Source: Hyphomicrobium sp. (GTDB taxonomy: Bacteria; Pseudomonadota; Alphaproteobacteria; Rhizobiales; Hyphomicrobiaceae). From it: 64,000 nucleotides of DNA. A model generated the notes under the pieces. That model was not told the origin of the DNA. It worked only from the letters and a program-made list of their open reading frames with translations, and made no database searches. Positions 37,100 through 46,515 of this stretch are shown one piece after another. Position numbers and translations under genes: made by a program. The stretch covers positions 362,752-426,751 of the forward strand of contig JAEUME010000005.1 of NCBI GenBank assembly GCA_016793445.1, written 5' to 3'. Positions within the stretch are counted from its first letter, which is position 1. The number at the start of each line of letters is the position of its first letter.

Positions 37100-38484
37100 G
37101 CGAAACGGCAACCGCTACCGCAGATGGGTCGAGACCAAGCGGAATGGGCGCCCTCCACCCGGAGGACCTCGCGCCCGTGCAACGGCTCGGCGTTCCCAGT
37201 GCGATCAGTGCCGATCTCCTTGCATTGCCCGCGCGCGGGTTGGACGCGCTGCTGATGAGCCTCGTTGCTCTGGTCGGGGTCTTTTTCCTGTGGGCCGGGT
37301 TCGCGCGCATCGAGGAAGTAACGACCGGCAGCGGCCGTATCGTACCGGCGAGCAAACTGCAGGTCGTGCAGAACCTCGAGGGCGGGATCGTGCGCGAGGT
37401 TTTCGTTCGCGAGGGTGCGACCGTCGCGGCGGGCGACACGCTTTTACGAATTGATCCCACGCAGGCCGGATCCTCTCTTGGCGAGATCCAGGAGAAGCTG
37501 GATGGCCTGACAGCGCTGTCGGCCAGACTGGAAGCGGAAATGAATGACACCGCTCCCGTCTTCTCCTCCGACATTGCCAGCCGGCGGTCCCATCTCGTCG
37601 AACTCGAACAAGCGCACTATCGCACGCGGCAGAACGAGCTGCAGTCCGCCATTTCCGTTCTGCGCACCCAGGTGCAGCAGCGCAGCCAGGAGATCCTTGA
37701 AGTCAAGGATCGGATCGAGACCATGAAGCGTGCGCTCGTTCTTGCTCAAGAGCAGCTCGAACTCATGCGCCCGCTGGTGGCGAGCAAAGCGGCATCTCGC
37801 GCGGAGATCCTTGCCATCGAGGGTCGTGTGAACGATACGGCTGGTAGCCTCTCGAGCGCGGAGCTTTCGCTGCCCAGGCTGGAGGCAGCCTACAAGGAAG
37901 CCCAGGATCGCATTGCGGAGAAGCTGTCGGCATTTCGCAGCGACGCCAGTCAGCAGCTCTCCTCGGCGCGGCTGGAAGCGGCGGTTCTCGCGGAGCAGGC
38001 GAAAGGCACTCAGGACAAGCTGAGCCGGACAACCGTCAAGGCTCCGGTTTCCGGCATCGTGAAGACCGTACACATCACGACTCCCGGACAGGTCGTGCAG
38101 CCGGGCCAAAGCCTCATCGAGATCGTGCCGATGAACGACACTCTGCTCGTCGAAACGCGCATCAAGCCCAGCGATATCGCATTTCTGCATCCAGGCCAGC
38201 GCGCACTGGTCAAGCTTTCAGCCTACGACTTCTCCCTCTATGGCGGACTGGAAGGCGAGGTTGAGCAGATCGGCGCCGACAGTATCACCGATGACAAGGG
38301 CGAAACCTATTATCTGATCCTTGTGCGCACCGCCAACCGCACCCTGGAGCACAATGGCGAGAAGCTCCAGATCATTCCTGGCATGGTGGCCGACGTGGAC
38401 GTGCGGACGGGGGAGAAAACGGTTCTCGGCTACCTGATGAAGCCCCTGACGCGGATGCGTCATACGGCACTGCGCGAACGCTAG
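37096..38484 (+). CDS. HlyD-family type I secretion periplasmic adaptor
   Basis: The 462-residue product has one membrane anchor (about residues 55-75), a lipoyl motif (LEGGIVREVFVREGATV), a long coiled-coil hairpin (about 135-310) with heptad-rich Gln/Glu segments, and the returning lipoyl half (KAPVSGIVKTVHITTPGQVV). The end (MVADVDVRTGEKTVLGYLM and a following KPL) is the standard HlyD C-terminus. It bridges the ABC transporter and the TolC-like channel. ATGA overlap with the ABC gene shows translational coupling. Confidence 0.95.
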   Translation: MSETATATADGSRPSGMGALHPEDLAPVQRLGVPSAISADLLALPARGLDALLMSLVALVGVFFLWAGFARIEEVTTGSGRIVPASKLQVVQNLEGGIVREVFVREGATVAAGDTLLRIDPTQAGSSLGEIQEKLDGLTALSARLEAEMNDTAPVFSSDIASRRSHLVELEQAHYRTRQNELQSAISVLRTQVQQRSQEILEVKDRIETMKRALVLAQEQLELMRPLVASKAASRAEILAIEGRVNDTAGSLSSAELSLPRLEAAYKEAQDRIAEKLSAFRSDASQQLSSARLEAAVLAEQAKGTQDKLSRTTVKAPVSGIVKTVHITTPGQVVQPGQSLIEIVPMNDTLLVETRIKPSDIAFLHPGQRALVKLSAYDFSLYGGLEGEVEQIGADSITDDKGETYYLILVRTANRTLEHNGEKLQIIPGMVADVDVRTGEKTVLGYLMKPLTRMRHTALRER

Positions 38485-38514
38485 TGTCCGATCGCGCCGG
38501 CGCGAGGTGTCTTG

Positions 38515-39144
38515 CTATAGGGCCCGTTGCTTTTTTGGGGCGCGCGCGAGAAGGTCGCGCAGCATCGAGACGACGCGCGTGACGGGAATTTTGCCGCCAC
38601 ATTGAAGGCTGATGCGCGCGCCCTCAAACAGAAGAAAAACTTCGTCGGCGAGAATCTGAGGCTGACGATAGCGCGCGGCAGTGAACAGTTGCACGAGGCT
38701 CTTGCGCTTTCGTTCCTTGTAGGCCTCGATCACCTCCCGGGCGGGATGCAAAGCGGGAAGCTCGACCGCCGCATTGGCGAGCGCACAGCCGCGCTGGTAA
38801 CGATTGGTCAGGGCCTCTTCAACGTGGTCGACCCACGCGTTGAGCCGCTTTTCAGGTGCGTTACGGTACTCATTATCAAGCTTGTCCCAATTGGCGTCAC
38901 TTATGTTCGCCATGTGGGTGACATAGGCGACGATCAATTCGTCTTTCGACCCAAAATGCCGGTAGAGTGTCATTTTGTTGGTGAGTGCGGCCGCGGCGAT
39001 GGCCTCTACGCCGACCGTATTAAGACCTTCGCGGTAGAACAGTTCGCACGCGGCATGCAGAATGCGCTCTTTTGGGGACAGCGATGCAAATCCGCCGGAA
39101 CCCGCAGCCCCGTCATGCATTCCTGATGGGTCTAATCTCGACAT
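38515..39144 (-). CDS. TetR/AcrR-family repressor of the adjacent RND pump
   Basis: The 209-residue protein has an N-terminal TetR helix-turn-helix (about residues 25-70: RILHAACELFYREGLNTVGV, then MTLYRHFGSKDEL) and a ligand-binding C-terminal domain. It is transcribed away from the RND adaptor gene, and the shared gap contains two copies of a palindrome fitting a TetR-family operator, so it probably represses both itself and the pump. The inducing ligand is unknown. Confidence 0.92.
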   Translation of the reverse strand: MSRLDPSGMHDGAAGSGGFASLSPKERILHAACELFYREGLNTVGVEAIAAAALTNKMTLYRHFGSKDELIVAYVTHMANISDANWDKLDNEYRNAPEKRLNAWVDHVEEALTNRYQRGCALANAAVELPALHPAREVIEAYKERKRKSLVQLFTAARYRQPQILADEVFLLFEGARISLQCGGKIPVTRVVSMLRDLLARAPKKQRAL

Positions 39145-39162
39145 TGTGCCTTGACTGAAATG

Positions 39163-39198
39163 TTACCGCTCGGTAAGCCCATTGTTACCGATCGGTAT
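39163..39198. promoter_or_regulatory. Twin operator palindromes between tetR and the RND operon
   Basis: TTACCGCTCGGTAA (39163-39176) and TTACCGATCGGTAT (39185-39198) share TTACCG-N2-CGGTA with centres 22 bp apart, so two dimers would sit on the same face of the helix. They lie between the divergent starts. A TTGACT at 39151-39156 and a TTGTTA at 39182-39187 are possible -35 boxes overlapped by the sites. Confidence 0.75.
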
Positions 39199-39281
39199 CG
39201 TCTAGCATATGATTGCTCTCGCGTCACGAGCCGTTCATTCGCAAATTGGTGATCGAGCGCGGCGAAGAGTTGGAGACTGCC

Positions 39282-40481
39282 ATGCAGAAAACGCGTGTTA
39301 CCTCATTTGTCGCAGCCTCGCTGGCCTTAGCGCTCGCAGCCGGCGGCTGCAGTGAGAACGCGTCCAAACCCAACCAGGCTGCCGCGCCGCCCCCACCCGC
39401 AGTCACCGTTTCGCGCCCCATAACCAAGGTCGTGGCCGATTTCGACGAGTATGTCGGGCGTTTCAGCGCCGTCGACTACGTGGAAGTGCGTGCGCGTGTG
39501 TCTGGATATCTTGATAAGATCCATTTCACGGACGGACAGTTGGTAAAGGCCGACGACACGCTCTTCACCATCGATAAGCGCCCGTACGAGGTTGCCCTTC
39601 AGCAGGTCAGGGCGGCGCGTGCGCAGGGCGAAGCCAATCTCGCCTATGCTGATAGTGACCTGAAGCGTGGCGATCGTCTCGTCAAGGGTTCTACAATCAC
39701 GCAGCAGACGTATGATCAGCGCGTTCAGGCGAGAAACGTCGCCGAGGCCGCTCTGGTCGCCCAGGACGCGGCCATCAAGCAGGCCGAGCTCGATCTTCAA
39801 TATACCGAGCTCAAGGCCCCTATCACCGGCCGGATCGGTGATCGGCGTGTGTCAATCGGCAATCTCGTGACAGGTGGTTCGGGCGGCGCGTCGACCACGA
39901 CGCTGCTCGCCACCATCGTGTCGATTGATCCCATCCGGTTCGAGTTCACGATGGATGAGCAGTCATATCTGCGCTTCCTGGCGGCAGACATGGCTTCCAG
40001 GCCCGAGGATGCCGGCAAGTCTCATTCCATTCCGGTGACGCTGAAGCTTATCGACGAGAAGGATTTTGTGCATACGGGCAAGATCGATTTCGTGGATAAT
40101 GTGATCGACCGCTCATCGGGCACGATCCGCCTGCGCGCGGAATTCCCCAATCCGGACGGGAAGCTGACACCCGGCATGTTCGGACGGATCAAGGTGCCGA
40201 ATTCGGCACCCGCCAGTGCCTTGCTCGTGCCGGATACGGCGATCGGTACCGAGCAGGTCCGCAAGTTCGTCTACACCATCGGCAGCGACAATGTCGCCAA
40301 CCCGAAATATGTGACGCTTGGCGCCGAGGTCGACGGCATGCGCATCGTGACCGCGGGCTTGACTGCGGATGATGTCATTGTCGTCAACGGATTGATGCGC
40401 ATCAGGCCTGGTTCGAAGGTCTCGCCGCAGCAGTCGACGGCGGATGCCGCTCCCGGCACGCCGGCCGTCAAGACCAACTGA
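39282..40481 (+). CDS. RND efflux periplasmic adaptor lipoprotein (AcrA/MexA type)
   Basis: The 399-residue product has a lipoprotein signal peptide ending in the lipobox AAGGC (Cys at about residue 23). It continues with the lipoyl motif (VEVRARVSGYLDKIHFTDGQ), a short helical hairpin, the second lipoyl half (ELKAPITGRIGDRRVSIGNL) and beta-barrel/membrane-proximal domains, as in AcrA. ATG 39282 with GGAG six bases upstream is chosen over an earlier in-frame start that would precede the signal peptide. It is controlled by the divergent TetR and linked to the pump gene 17 bp downstream. Confidence 0.94.
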   Translation: MQKTRVTSFVAASLALALAAGGCSENASKPNQAAAPPPPAVTVSRPITKVVADFDEYVGRFSAVDYVEVRARVSGYLDKIHFTDGQLVKADDTLFTIDKRPYEVALQQVRAARAQGEANLAYADSDLKRGDRLVKGSTITQQTYDQRVQARNVAEAALVAQDAAIKQAELDLQYTELKAPITGRIGDRRVSIGNLVTGGSGGASTTTLLATIVSIDPIRFEFTMDEQSYLRFLAADMASRPEDAGKSHSIPVTLKLIDEKDFVHTGKIDFVDNVIDRSSGTIRLRAEFPNPDGKLTPGMFGRIKVPNSAPASALLVPDTAIGTEQVRKFVYTIGSDNVANPKYVTLGAEVDGMRIVTAGLTADDVIVVNGLMRIRPGSKVSPQQSTADAAPGTPAVKTN

Positions 40482-40498
40482 GTAAGGCGGTTTCGCCC

Positions 40499-43400
40499 AT
40501 GAGGATTTCACATTTCTTTATCGACCGGCCGATTTTCGCGGCCGTGATCTCGCTTGTTTTCATCATTCTCGGCGGTGTTGCCGTCGGCCGCCTTCCTATT
40601 GCGCAGTATCCAGATATCGCGCCTCCTGTCGTCAACGTCACCGGTCAGTATCCCGGCGCGAGCGCCGAGGTCGTTGCCTCGACAGTGGTTGCTCCGCTCG
40701 AGCAGCAGATCAACGGCGTGGAGAAGATGCTCTACATCACGTCGAACTCGACGGGCGATGGGCGGTTCTCCATTTCCATTACGTTCGACCTCGGCGCCAA
40801 TCTCGATATCGCGCAAGTGCAGGTTCAAAATCGTGTTTCGACGGCGCTCCCGCGTCTGCCGGCCGACGTGCGCAATATCGGTGTAACGGTCGCCAAGGCC
40901 TCGCCCGACCTCATGATGGTCGTGCACATGCTCTCCCCCGACAAATCGCGCGACACTGTTTTCATTTCCAATTATGCAAGCGTGAACGTCGTCGACGTGC
41001 TGAGCCGCATTGAGGGCATCGGCTCGATCACGGTATTTGGAGGCCGTGATTATTCGATGCGCGTCTGGCTCGATCCCGACCGCTTGCAGTCCTTGGGCCT
41101 CACGTCGGGCGACGTGGTGAGCGCGCTTCAGGGGCAGAACATTCAAGTCGCGGCCGGCGTGCTGGACCAGCCTCCTATTCCCAAACAAGGCGCCTTCCAG
41201 ATCGCCGTGCAGGCACAAGGCCGGCTTGCCGATGCCGAACAGTTTGGCCAGATCGTGGTCAAGAAGTCGGAGTCGTCCGTGGTCCGCGTCAAGGATGTTG
41301 GACGCGTGGAGCTTGCCGCGCTCGACTATGGATTAAATTCCTATCTCGACGAGAACCCGGCCGTAGCGCTCGGCATCTTCCAGTTGCCGGGCTCCAACGC
41401 CATTTCTACCGCCGCGAAGATCAAGAGCACGATGGCGGAGCTCTCCAAGAACTTCCCGCCGGGCGTCAAGTACGACATCGTCTATAATCCGACGGACTTC
41501 ATCCAGCAGTCGGTCGATGCGGTGGTTAAAACGATCCTGGAGGCCGTGCTTCTTGTTGTCATCGTTGTCATTCTGTTTCTGCAGACATGGCGTGCGGCGA
41601 TCATCCCTATTGTTGCGATCCCCGTGTCTCTGATCGGCACGTTCTTCCTGATGTCGGTGTTCGGCTTCTCGCTGAACAACCTTTCCCTGTTCGGCCTGGT
41701 GCTCGCTATCGGCATCGTTGTCGACGACGCGATTGTCGTGGTCGAGAACGTGGAGCGCAACATGGCGCTGGGCATGAGTCCGCGCGAAGCATCCTACAAG
41801 ACGATGGACGAGGTCGGCACCGCGCTGATTGCCATTGCGCTGGTGCTCACGGCCGTGTTTGCGCCGTCGGCGTTCATTACCGGCATCTCTGGACAGTTCT
41901 ACCGCCAGTTCGCGCTTACCATCGCCGGCGCGACGATCATTTCGCTCATCGTCTCGCTGACATTGTCGCCAGCGCTATGCGCGCTTCTGCTCAAGTCGCA
42001 CGATCACGACCGCAAGCCGTCGATTCTCATGTGGCCGGTGCATACATTCTTCAGAGGGTTCAACTGGGCCTTCGACAAGCTGTCTACCGGGTATTCATGG
42101 TTCGTCGGCCGGATCGTGCGCTTTGCGGTTGTGATGCTCTTCATCTATATCGGCATCATTGCGTTCGGCCTCAATGAGTTCCGCAAGACGCCGGTCGGCT
42201 TCATCCCGCAGCTTGATGCCGGCTATCTCATCACGGTCACGCAGTTGCCGCCGGCGGCGGCGCTTGCGCGCACGGACGAGGTGAACAAGCGCGTCGTGGA
42301 CCTCGCTCTTCAGGTGCCGGGCGTGGAACACGCGGTCAACTTCATCGGCTTCTCGGGTGCTACGCGCACCAATGCGTCCAACTCCGGCGCCATTTTCGTG
42401 ACGCTGAAGCCGTTCGAGGCGCGCGCCAAGGACCCCAACCAGTCGGCGACAGCCATCCGTCAGGCCTTGCTGGCCAAATTCTCCACCATCCAGGACGCCC
42501 TGGTTCTTGTTATTCCGCCGCCGCCCGTGCGCGGCATCGGCAGCGCCGGCGGATTCCGCATGATGGTGCAGGATCGAAACTCGGCCGGGCCGGCTGCCCT
42601 CCAGCAGGCCGTGGGCCTCATGATGGCGAAGGCAGCGCAGACGACCGGCGTACAGCAGGTGTTCTCCCTGTTCGAGAACTCTACGCCCCAGCTCTATCTG
42701 GACGTCGACCGCGTGAAGGCGCAGATGCTCGGCATCAATGTCACGGATGTGTTCTCGACGCTGCAGACCTATCTGGGGTCCGCCTATGTCAACGACTTCA
42801 ACCTGCTGGGACGCACCTACCGCGTGACAGCCCAAGCCGACAGCGCCTTCCGTATGTCGGAAAAGGACGTACTTGCCATCCGCGTGAAGAACTCCGCGGG
42901 AGAAACAGTGCCGCTCGGCTCGTTTGCGACGGTTTCCAACATTTCCGGACCTGCGCGCGTCCCGCGCTACAACTTGTATCCGGCCGCAGAGCTCGACGGT
43001 TCGGCTGCGCCGGGATATTCGCAAGGTCAGGCCATCGAGATCATGGAGAAGATGGCTGCTGAAACGCTACCCGCAGGGTTCAGCTATGAATGGACGGATC
43101 TTGCATTCCAGCAGATCCGCGCTGGTAATGCTGCGGTGTTTGCGTTTGCGCTCGGCGTTGCCTTTGTGTTCCTGGTGCTGGCGGCTCAGTTCGAAAGTCT
43201 GACCCTGCCTTTGGCGATCATCCTGATCGTGCCGATGAGTCTCGTGGCGTCGATCTCGGGGGTCATCATCCGAGGCATGGACAACAACATCCTCACGCAG
43301 GTCGGCTTCATCGTGTTGATCGGCTTGGCGGCGAAGAACGCGATTTTGATCGTCGAGTTCGCTGAGCAGCTGGAGAAGTCCGGCAAGAACCGCTTCGAAG

Positions 43401-43666
43401 CCGCCGTCGAAGCAGCTCGCCTGCGTATGCGCCCCATCCTTATGACGTCGCTTGCGTTCATTCTGGGCGTCGTTCCCCTCGTGTGGGCGGTCGGCGCGGG
43501 TGCAGAGCTGCGTCAGGCTCTGGGGACCGCGGTGTTTGGAGGCATGATTGGCGTGACGGTGTTCGGCCTCATATTCACGCCCGTGTTCTATGTGCTCTGC
43601 CGGTGGTTCACGGGGCTGAGGCGCCGCAAGGGCGCTGGGGAACCTGTTCCCCAGCCCGCAGAATAG
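40499..43666 (+). CDS. RND multidrug efflux permease (HAE1, AcrB-like)
   Basis: The 1,055-residue pump matches AcrB/MexB in length and begins with the typical FFIDRPIFAAVISLVF helix. Porter domains and twelve membrane helices are present, and helix 4 has the proton-relay Asp-Asp in GIVVDDAIVVVENVERNM. Helix 10-11 region AAKNAILIVEFAEQL is also standard. It should export hydrophobic or amphiphilic compounds with the preceding adaptor. No outer membrane partner is encoded next to it; a TolC elsewhere is presumably shared. Confidence 0.96.
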   Translation: MRISHFFIDRPIFAAVISLVFIILGGVAVGRLPIAQYPDIAPPVVNVTGQYPGASAEVVASTVVAPLEQQINGVEKMLYITSNSTGDGRFSISITFDLGANLDIAQVQVQNRVSTALPRLPADVRNIGVTVAKASPDLMMVVHMLSPDKSRDTVFISNYASVNVVDVLSRIEGIGSITVFGGRDYSMRVWLDPDRLQSLGLTSGDVVSALQGQNIQVAAGVLDQPPIPKQGAFQIAVQAQGRLADAEQFGQIVVKKSESSVVRVKDVGRVELAALDYGLNSYLDENPAVALGIFQLPGSNAISTAAKIKSTMAELSKNFPPGVKYDIVYNPTDFIQQSVDAVVKTILEAVLLVVIVVILFLQTWRAAIIPIVAIPVSLIGTFFLMSVFGFSLNNLSLFGLVLAIGIVVDDAIVVVENVERNMALGMSPREASYKTMDEVGTALIAIALVLTAVFAPSAFITGISGQFYRQFALTIAGATIISLIVSLTLSPALCALLLKSHDHDRKPSILMWPVHTFFRGFNWAFDKLSTGYSWFVGRIVRFAVVMLFIYIGIIAFGLNEFRKTPVGFIPQLDAGYLITVTQLPPAAALARTDEVNKRVVDLALQVPGVEHAVNFIGFSGATRTNASNSGAIFVTLKPFEARAKDPNQSATAIRQALLAKFSTIQDALVLVIPPPPVRGIGSAGGFRMMVQDRNSAGPAALQQAVGLMMAKAAQTTGVQQVFSLFENSTPQLYLDVDRVKAQMLGINVTDVFSTLQTYLGSAYVNDFNLLGRTYRVTAQADSAFRMSEKDVLAIRVKNSAGETVPLGSFATVSNISGPARVPRYNLYPAAELDGSAAPGYSQGQAIEIMEKMAAETLPAGFSYEWTDLAFQQIRAGNAAVFAFALGVAFVFLVLAAQFESLTLPLAIILIVPMSLVASISGVIIRGMDNNILTQVGFIVLIGLAAKNAILIVEFAEQLEKSGKNRFEAAVEAARLRMRPILMTSLAFILGVVPLVWAVGAGAELRQALGTAVFGGMIGVTVFGLIFTPVFYVLCRWFTGLRRRKGAGEPVPQPAE

Positions 43667-43691
43667 GCCAGAATAATTTTCCCCCCGTGCA

Positions 43692-43722
43692 CCGGCCGTG
43701 ACGGCTTGTTCGTCACGGCCGG
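43692..43722 (+). terminator. Strong hairpin after the RND operon
   Basis: CCGGCCGTGACG (43692-43703) pairs perfectly with CGTCACGGCCGG (43711-43722) across a 7-base loop, 26 bp past the pump stop codon. Only a short CTGCTTTC follows, so termination may be partly factor-dependent. Confidence 0.65.
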
Positions 43723-43905
43723 CGCTGCTTTCAAGGGCCGGGATGGCAGATAGCCCGTGCTGTTTTCTTGGGCGGGGTGCTCAATATTCGGGGTTTGGCA
43801 CCGCCCGCGCGCGCGTGCGCCATGCCCGTGTTTGCTGGATTTCGGCGCGGCACGAATTATGCGGAGAGATTCCAGGATCAACGTCTTGGAGGAGGCATTG
43901 TGGTC

Positions 43906-44277
43906 ATGTTCATGATCGCTGCAATTATTCGGCCCTTCCGTCTGGAACACGTCCGCTCGGAACTTCTTGCAGCAGGCATCCAAGGGCTGACGATTACGGA
44001 ATGCTGTGGCCACGGCCGCCAGCCCGAATGGATCGAAACCACTTGGTGTGATGGAAAAATTCCAAAGCTCTTGGACAAGGTGAAGATCGAGGTTGCTGTG
44101 CGCGACTGTGATTTGTCTGTGGCGATCGAAGCCATTTCGCACGGAGCGCGGCTGGGGAGAATCGGCGATGGCAAGATCTTTATTACATTGCTGGAGCGCG
44201 CCGTCGCGATACGCACGGGAGCGCAGGGCGAACTCGCTCTCGAGCCTCCGGTAGATTTTGTTGAAGCAGCCGAATAG
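43906..44277 (+). CDS. PII-like signalling protein with altered T-loop
   Basis: The 123-residue product has the PII fold signature: MIAAIIRPFRLEHVRSELL at the start and GRIGDGKIFITLLERAVAIR where GlnB/GlnK has the conserved C-terminal half. The T-loop region keeps the normal length (GHGRQPEWIETTW... to KVKIE) but the uridylylation tyrosine (Tyr51) is replaced by lysine, and tryptophans and a cysteine are introduced. GGAGGAGG lies ten bases before ATG 43906; a GTG two codons earlier is also possible. It follows the RND pump, separated by a hairpin. A PII subgroup linked to RND efflux genes (PII-NG) is known, and this gene probably belongs to it rather than to nitrogen control. Confidence 0.82.
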   Translation: MFMIAAIIRPFRLEHVRSELLAAGIQGLTITECCGHGRQPEWIETTWCDGKIPKLLDKVKIEVAVRDCDLSVAIEAISHGARLGRIGDGKIFITLLERAVAIRTGAQGELALEPPVDFVEAAE

Positions 44278-44567
44278 GTCTTGCGCGTTTCATCAGACCG
44301 GATGCGAAGATTATCATCTCCCGCAGCCCCGCATATGGGCGCCGGAGATATCTTGTGGATGTCATCTGTAAGAAATCCAGGCGCGTTCGCGCCCGCTACA
44401 ACACAAGCGCGAATCCCGTGCGCATGCAGCCCGTACGGACTGGCGATGCGAAGAAGAATCGTCGACGTTCAGAACACGAGCCGATAGGTGCTGGGGATCC
44501 CGTGCCAGCTCGTGATTTGGATTCATTGCGATTCTTCTTTGTTGCGGTTTGATGCCATTTGCCGACG

Positions 44568-46511
44568 ATGACACACGCTAATTCGAAAACTCAGCCTCAG
44601 CCCGCGCCGGCTGACGACCGGGAGGAATTGGTGTGTAACGCGCTAGGCCTCTTTGCCGAGTGGGGCCGCGCGATGTCGGGCCTCATCGGCCGGCAAAGCG
44701 CCAGCACAGATGCGCAGTCTTGCGTGCGCGATATGTACGCCGCCGTGGAAGCGATGAGTGAGATTGCGGAATGCTGGATGAATGATCCGGCCCGCACCGT
44801 GGCTGCGCAGAGCGAGCTTTGCATGTCCTATGCCGGTCTGTGGTGCGCATCCATGATGAAGGCGTTCGGCGGTGACGCAGAGCCCGTCGTCAAGCCCGAG
44901 CCGGCCGATAACCGCTTCAAGGATCCCGAGTGGAGCACCAATCCCTACTTTGATTTCTGGAAACAGGCCTACCTGCTCACGGCCAATTGGGCCGAGGATT
45001 TTCTGCGGCATACCGAGGGGCTGGACGACAGGTCGCGCGACAAGGCGGAGTTCTATCTGCGTCTGGTTATGAGTGCGATGTCACCCTCCAACTTCCCGAT
45101 GACCAATCCCGAGGTCATGCGCGAGACGCTGGGGTCGAGAGGGAAGAATCTCGTCGAGGGCATGAAGCAGTTCATCGCTGACCTGGACAAGTCGGGCGAT
45201 CTCTTCACCATCAGCCAGACGGATACGAGTGCCTTCGAGGTTGGCCGGAATCTCGCCGTCACGCCGGGAAAGGTGGTTTTTCAGAACGAGCTGTTCCAGC
45301 TCATTCAATACGAGCCCACGACCGAGAACGTGCGCGAGGTGCCTTTGCTCATCGCGCCGCCGTGGATCAACAAATATTACATCCTCGATCTCTCGGCGCA
45401 GAAGAGCTTCGTCAAATTTGCTGTCGATCAAGGCTTCACGGTGTTCATGATCTCGTGGGTCAATCCGGATGCCCGTCTCGCTCAGAAGAATTTCGAGGAC
45501 TACGTAGCGGACGGATTGTTGACGGCCGCGGATGCCGTGCGCCGCGAGACGGGCGTAGAGAGATGCAGTGTGCTTGGCTACTGCATCGGCGGCACGCTGC
45601 TGGGCACGACGCTGGCCTACCTTGCCGAGCGCGGCGAGGAGCGCTTCTCGTCGGCGACGTTCCTTACGACGCAATTCGACTTTTCCCTGGCGGGCGATCT
45701 GACCATCTTCACCCACGAGGACCAGATCGCCGGCATCGAGGAACTTATGGAAGAGCGCGGCTATCTGGATAGCTCGCGCATCGCGGCGGTGTTCAACATG
45801 ATGCGGCCGCGCGATCTTATTTGGCCGTATGTCGTCAACAACTATCTGCTCGGCAAGAAGCCGGCCGCCTTCGACATCCTTTACTGGAATCAGGACTCGA
45901 CACGGATGCCGGCGGCCAACCACAAGTTCTATCTGCGCGAGTTCTACGCTTCCAATAAACTCGCCAAGGGCGAGCTTGCTCTGACCGACCGGAGGCCTTG
46001 CCGGGCCCGGCTTGAACCCGATGTCAGCGGTCTGCGCACCAAGGAAGATCACATCGTCTTCTATCTGCGCGGTCTCAAAGACGGCGCGGACAGCGCACCT
46101 CTCGAGATGACGCTGACAAGCATCAAGCTCAATCTGAAGAAGGTGAGGATTCCGATCTATGAACTCGCGACCAAGGAGGATCACATCGCCCCGGCGGTCT
46201 CCGTGTTCAAAGGCGCGCAGCTGTTCAACTGTAATGTCGAATTCGTTCTGGCAGGATCTGGTCACATCGCGGGGGTGATCAATCCGCCGGGCAAGAAGGT
46301 GAAGTATCAGCATTGGACAGCGCCGTTGTCTGCGAACCAGACGCTGGAGGAGTGGATATCGTCAGCGGCCGAGCACCCGGGATCCTGGTGGCCGCATTGG
46401 GCAGACTGGCTGGCGGGGCGCTCGGGCGGCTGGGTCGAGAAACGCGCGGCCGGCCGGAGGCTCGGCGTCATTGAAGACGCGCCTGGAAGCTACGTGCGCA
46501 ACAAGGGCTGA
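44568..46511 (+). CDS. phaC: Class I poly(3-hydroxyalkanoate) synthase PhaC
   Basis: The 647-residue cytoplasmic enzyme polymerises (R)-3-hydroxyacyl-CoA into PHA on granule surfaces. The alpha/beta hydrolase core has the lipase-like box GYCIGGT with nucleophile Cys339, Asp538 (ATKEDHIAP) and His566 (GSGHIAGVIN). The PPWINKYYILDL segment is also conserved. Length fits class I synthases (about 560-650 residues). ATG 44568 is preferred over the TTG at 44559. The gene stands alone and converges with the next one, with 4 bp between stops. No phasin or phaR gene is in view. The 290 bp upstream hold no gene that I can support. Confidence 0.95.
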   Translation: MTHANSKTQPQPAPADDREELVCNALGLFAEWGRAMSGLIGRQSASTDAQSCVRDMYAAVEAMSEIAECWMNDPARTVAAQSELCMSYAGLWCASMMKAFGGDAEPVVKPEPADNRFKDPEWSTNPYFDFWKQAYLLTANWAEDFLRHTEGLDDRSRDKAEFYLRLVMSAMSPSNFPMTNPEVMRETLGSRGKNLVEGMKQFIADLDKSGDLFTISQTDTSAFEVGRNLAVTPGKVVFQNELFQLIQYEPTTENVREVPLLIAPPWINKYYILDLSAQKSFVKFAVDQGFTVFMISWVNPDARLAQKNFEDYVADGLLTAADAVRRETGVERCSVLGYCIGGTLLGTTLAYLAERGEERFSSATFLTTQFDFSLAGDLTIFTHEDQIAGIEELMEERGYLDSSRIAAVFNMMRPRDLIWPYVVNNYLLGKKPAAFDILYWNQDSTRMPAANHKFYLREFYASNKLAKGELALTDRRPCRARLEPDVSGLRTKEDHIVFYLRGLKDGADSAPLEMTLTSIKLNLKKVRIPIYELATKEDHIAPAVSVFKGAQLFNCNVEFVLAGSGHIAGVINPPGKKVKYQHWTAPLSANQTLEEWISSAAEHPGSWWPHWADWLAGRSGGWVEKRAAGRRLGVIEDAPGSYVRNKG

Positions 46512-46515
46512 GGTC

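Noticed and set aside
38480..38515. CGCGCCGGCGCG palindrome between the HlyD-like gene and tetR as a bidirectional terminator
   Set aside because: A self-complementary 12-mer leaves no loop, and no T-tract follows, so I cannot support it.
43692..43722. The perfect hairpin as a PII-binding or riboswitch element
   Set aside because: Position just after the RND stop codon and simple stem-loop form fit a terminator better; no riboswitch core is visible.
44278..44567. Short open frames between the PII-like gene and phaC
   Set aside because: They lack ribosome binding sites and recognisable protein sequence; the region is probably the phaC upstream region.
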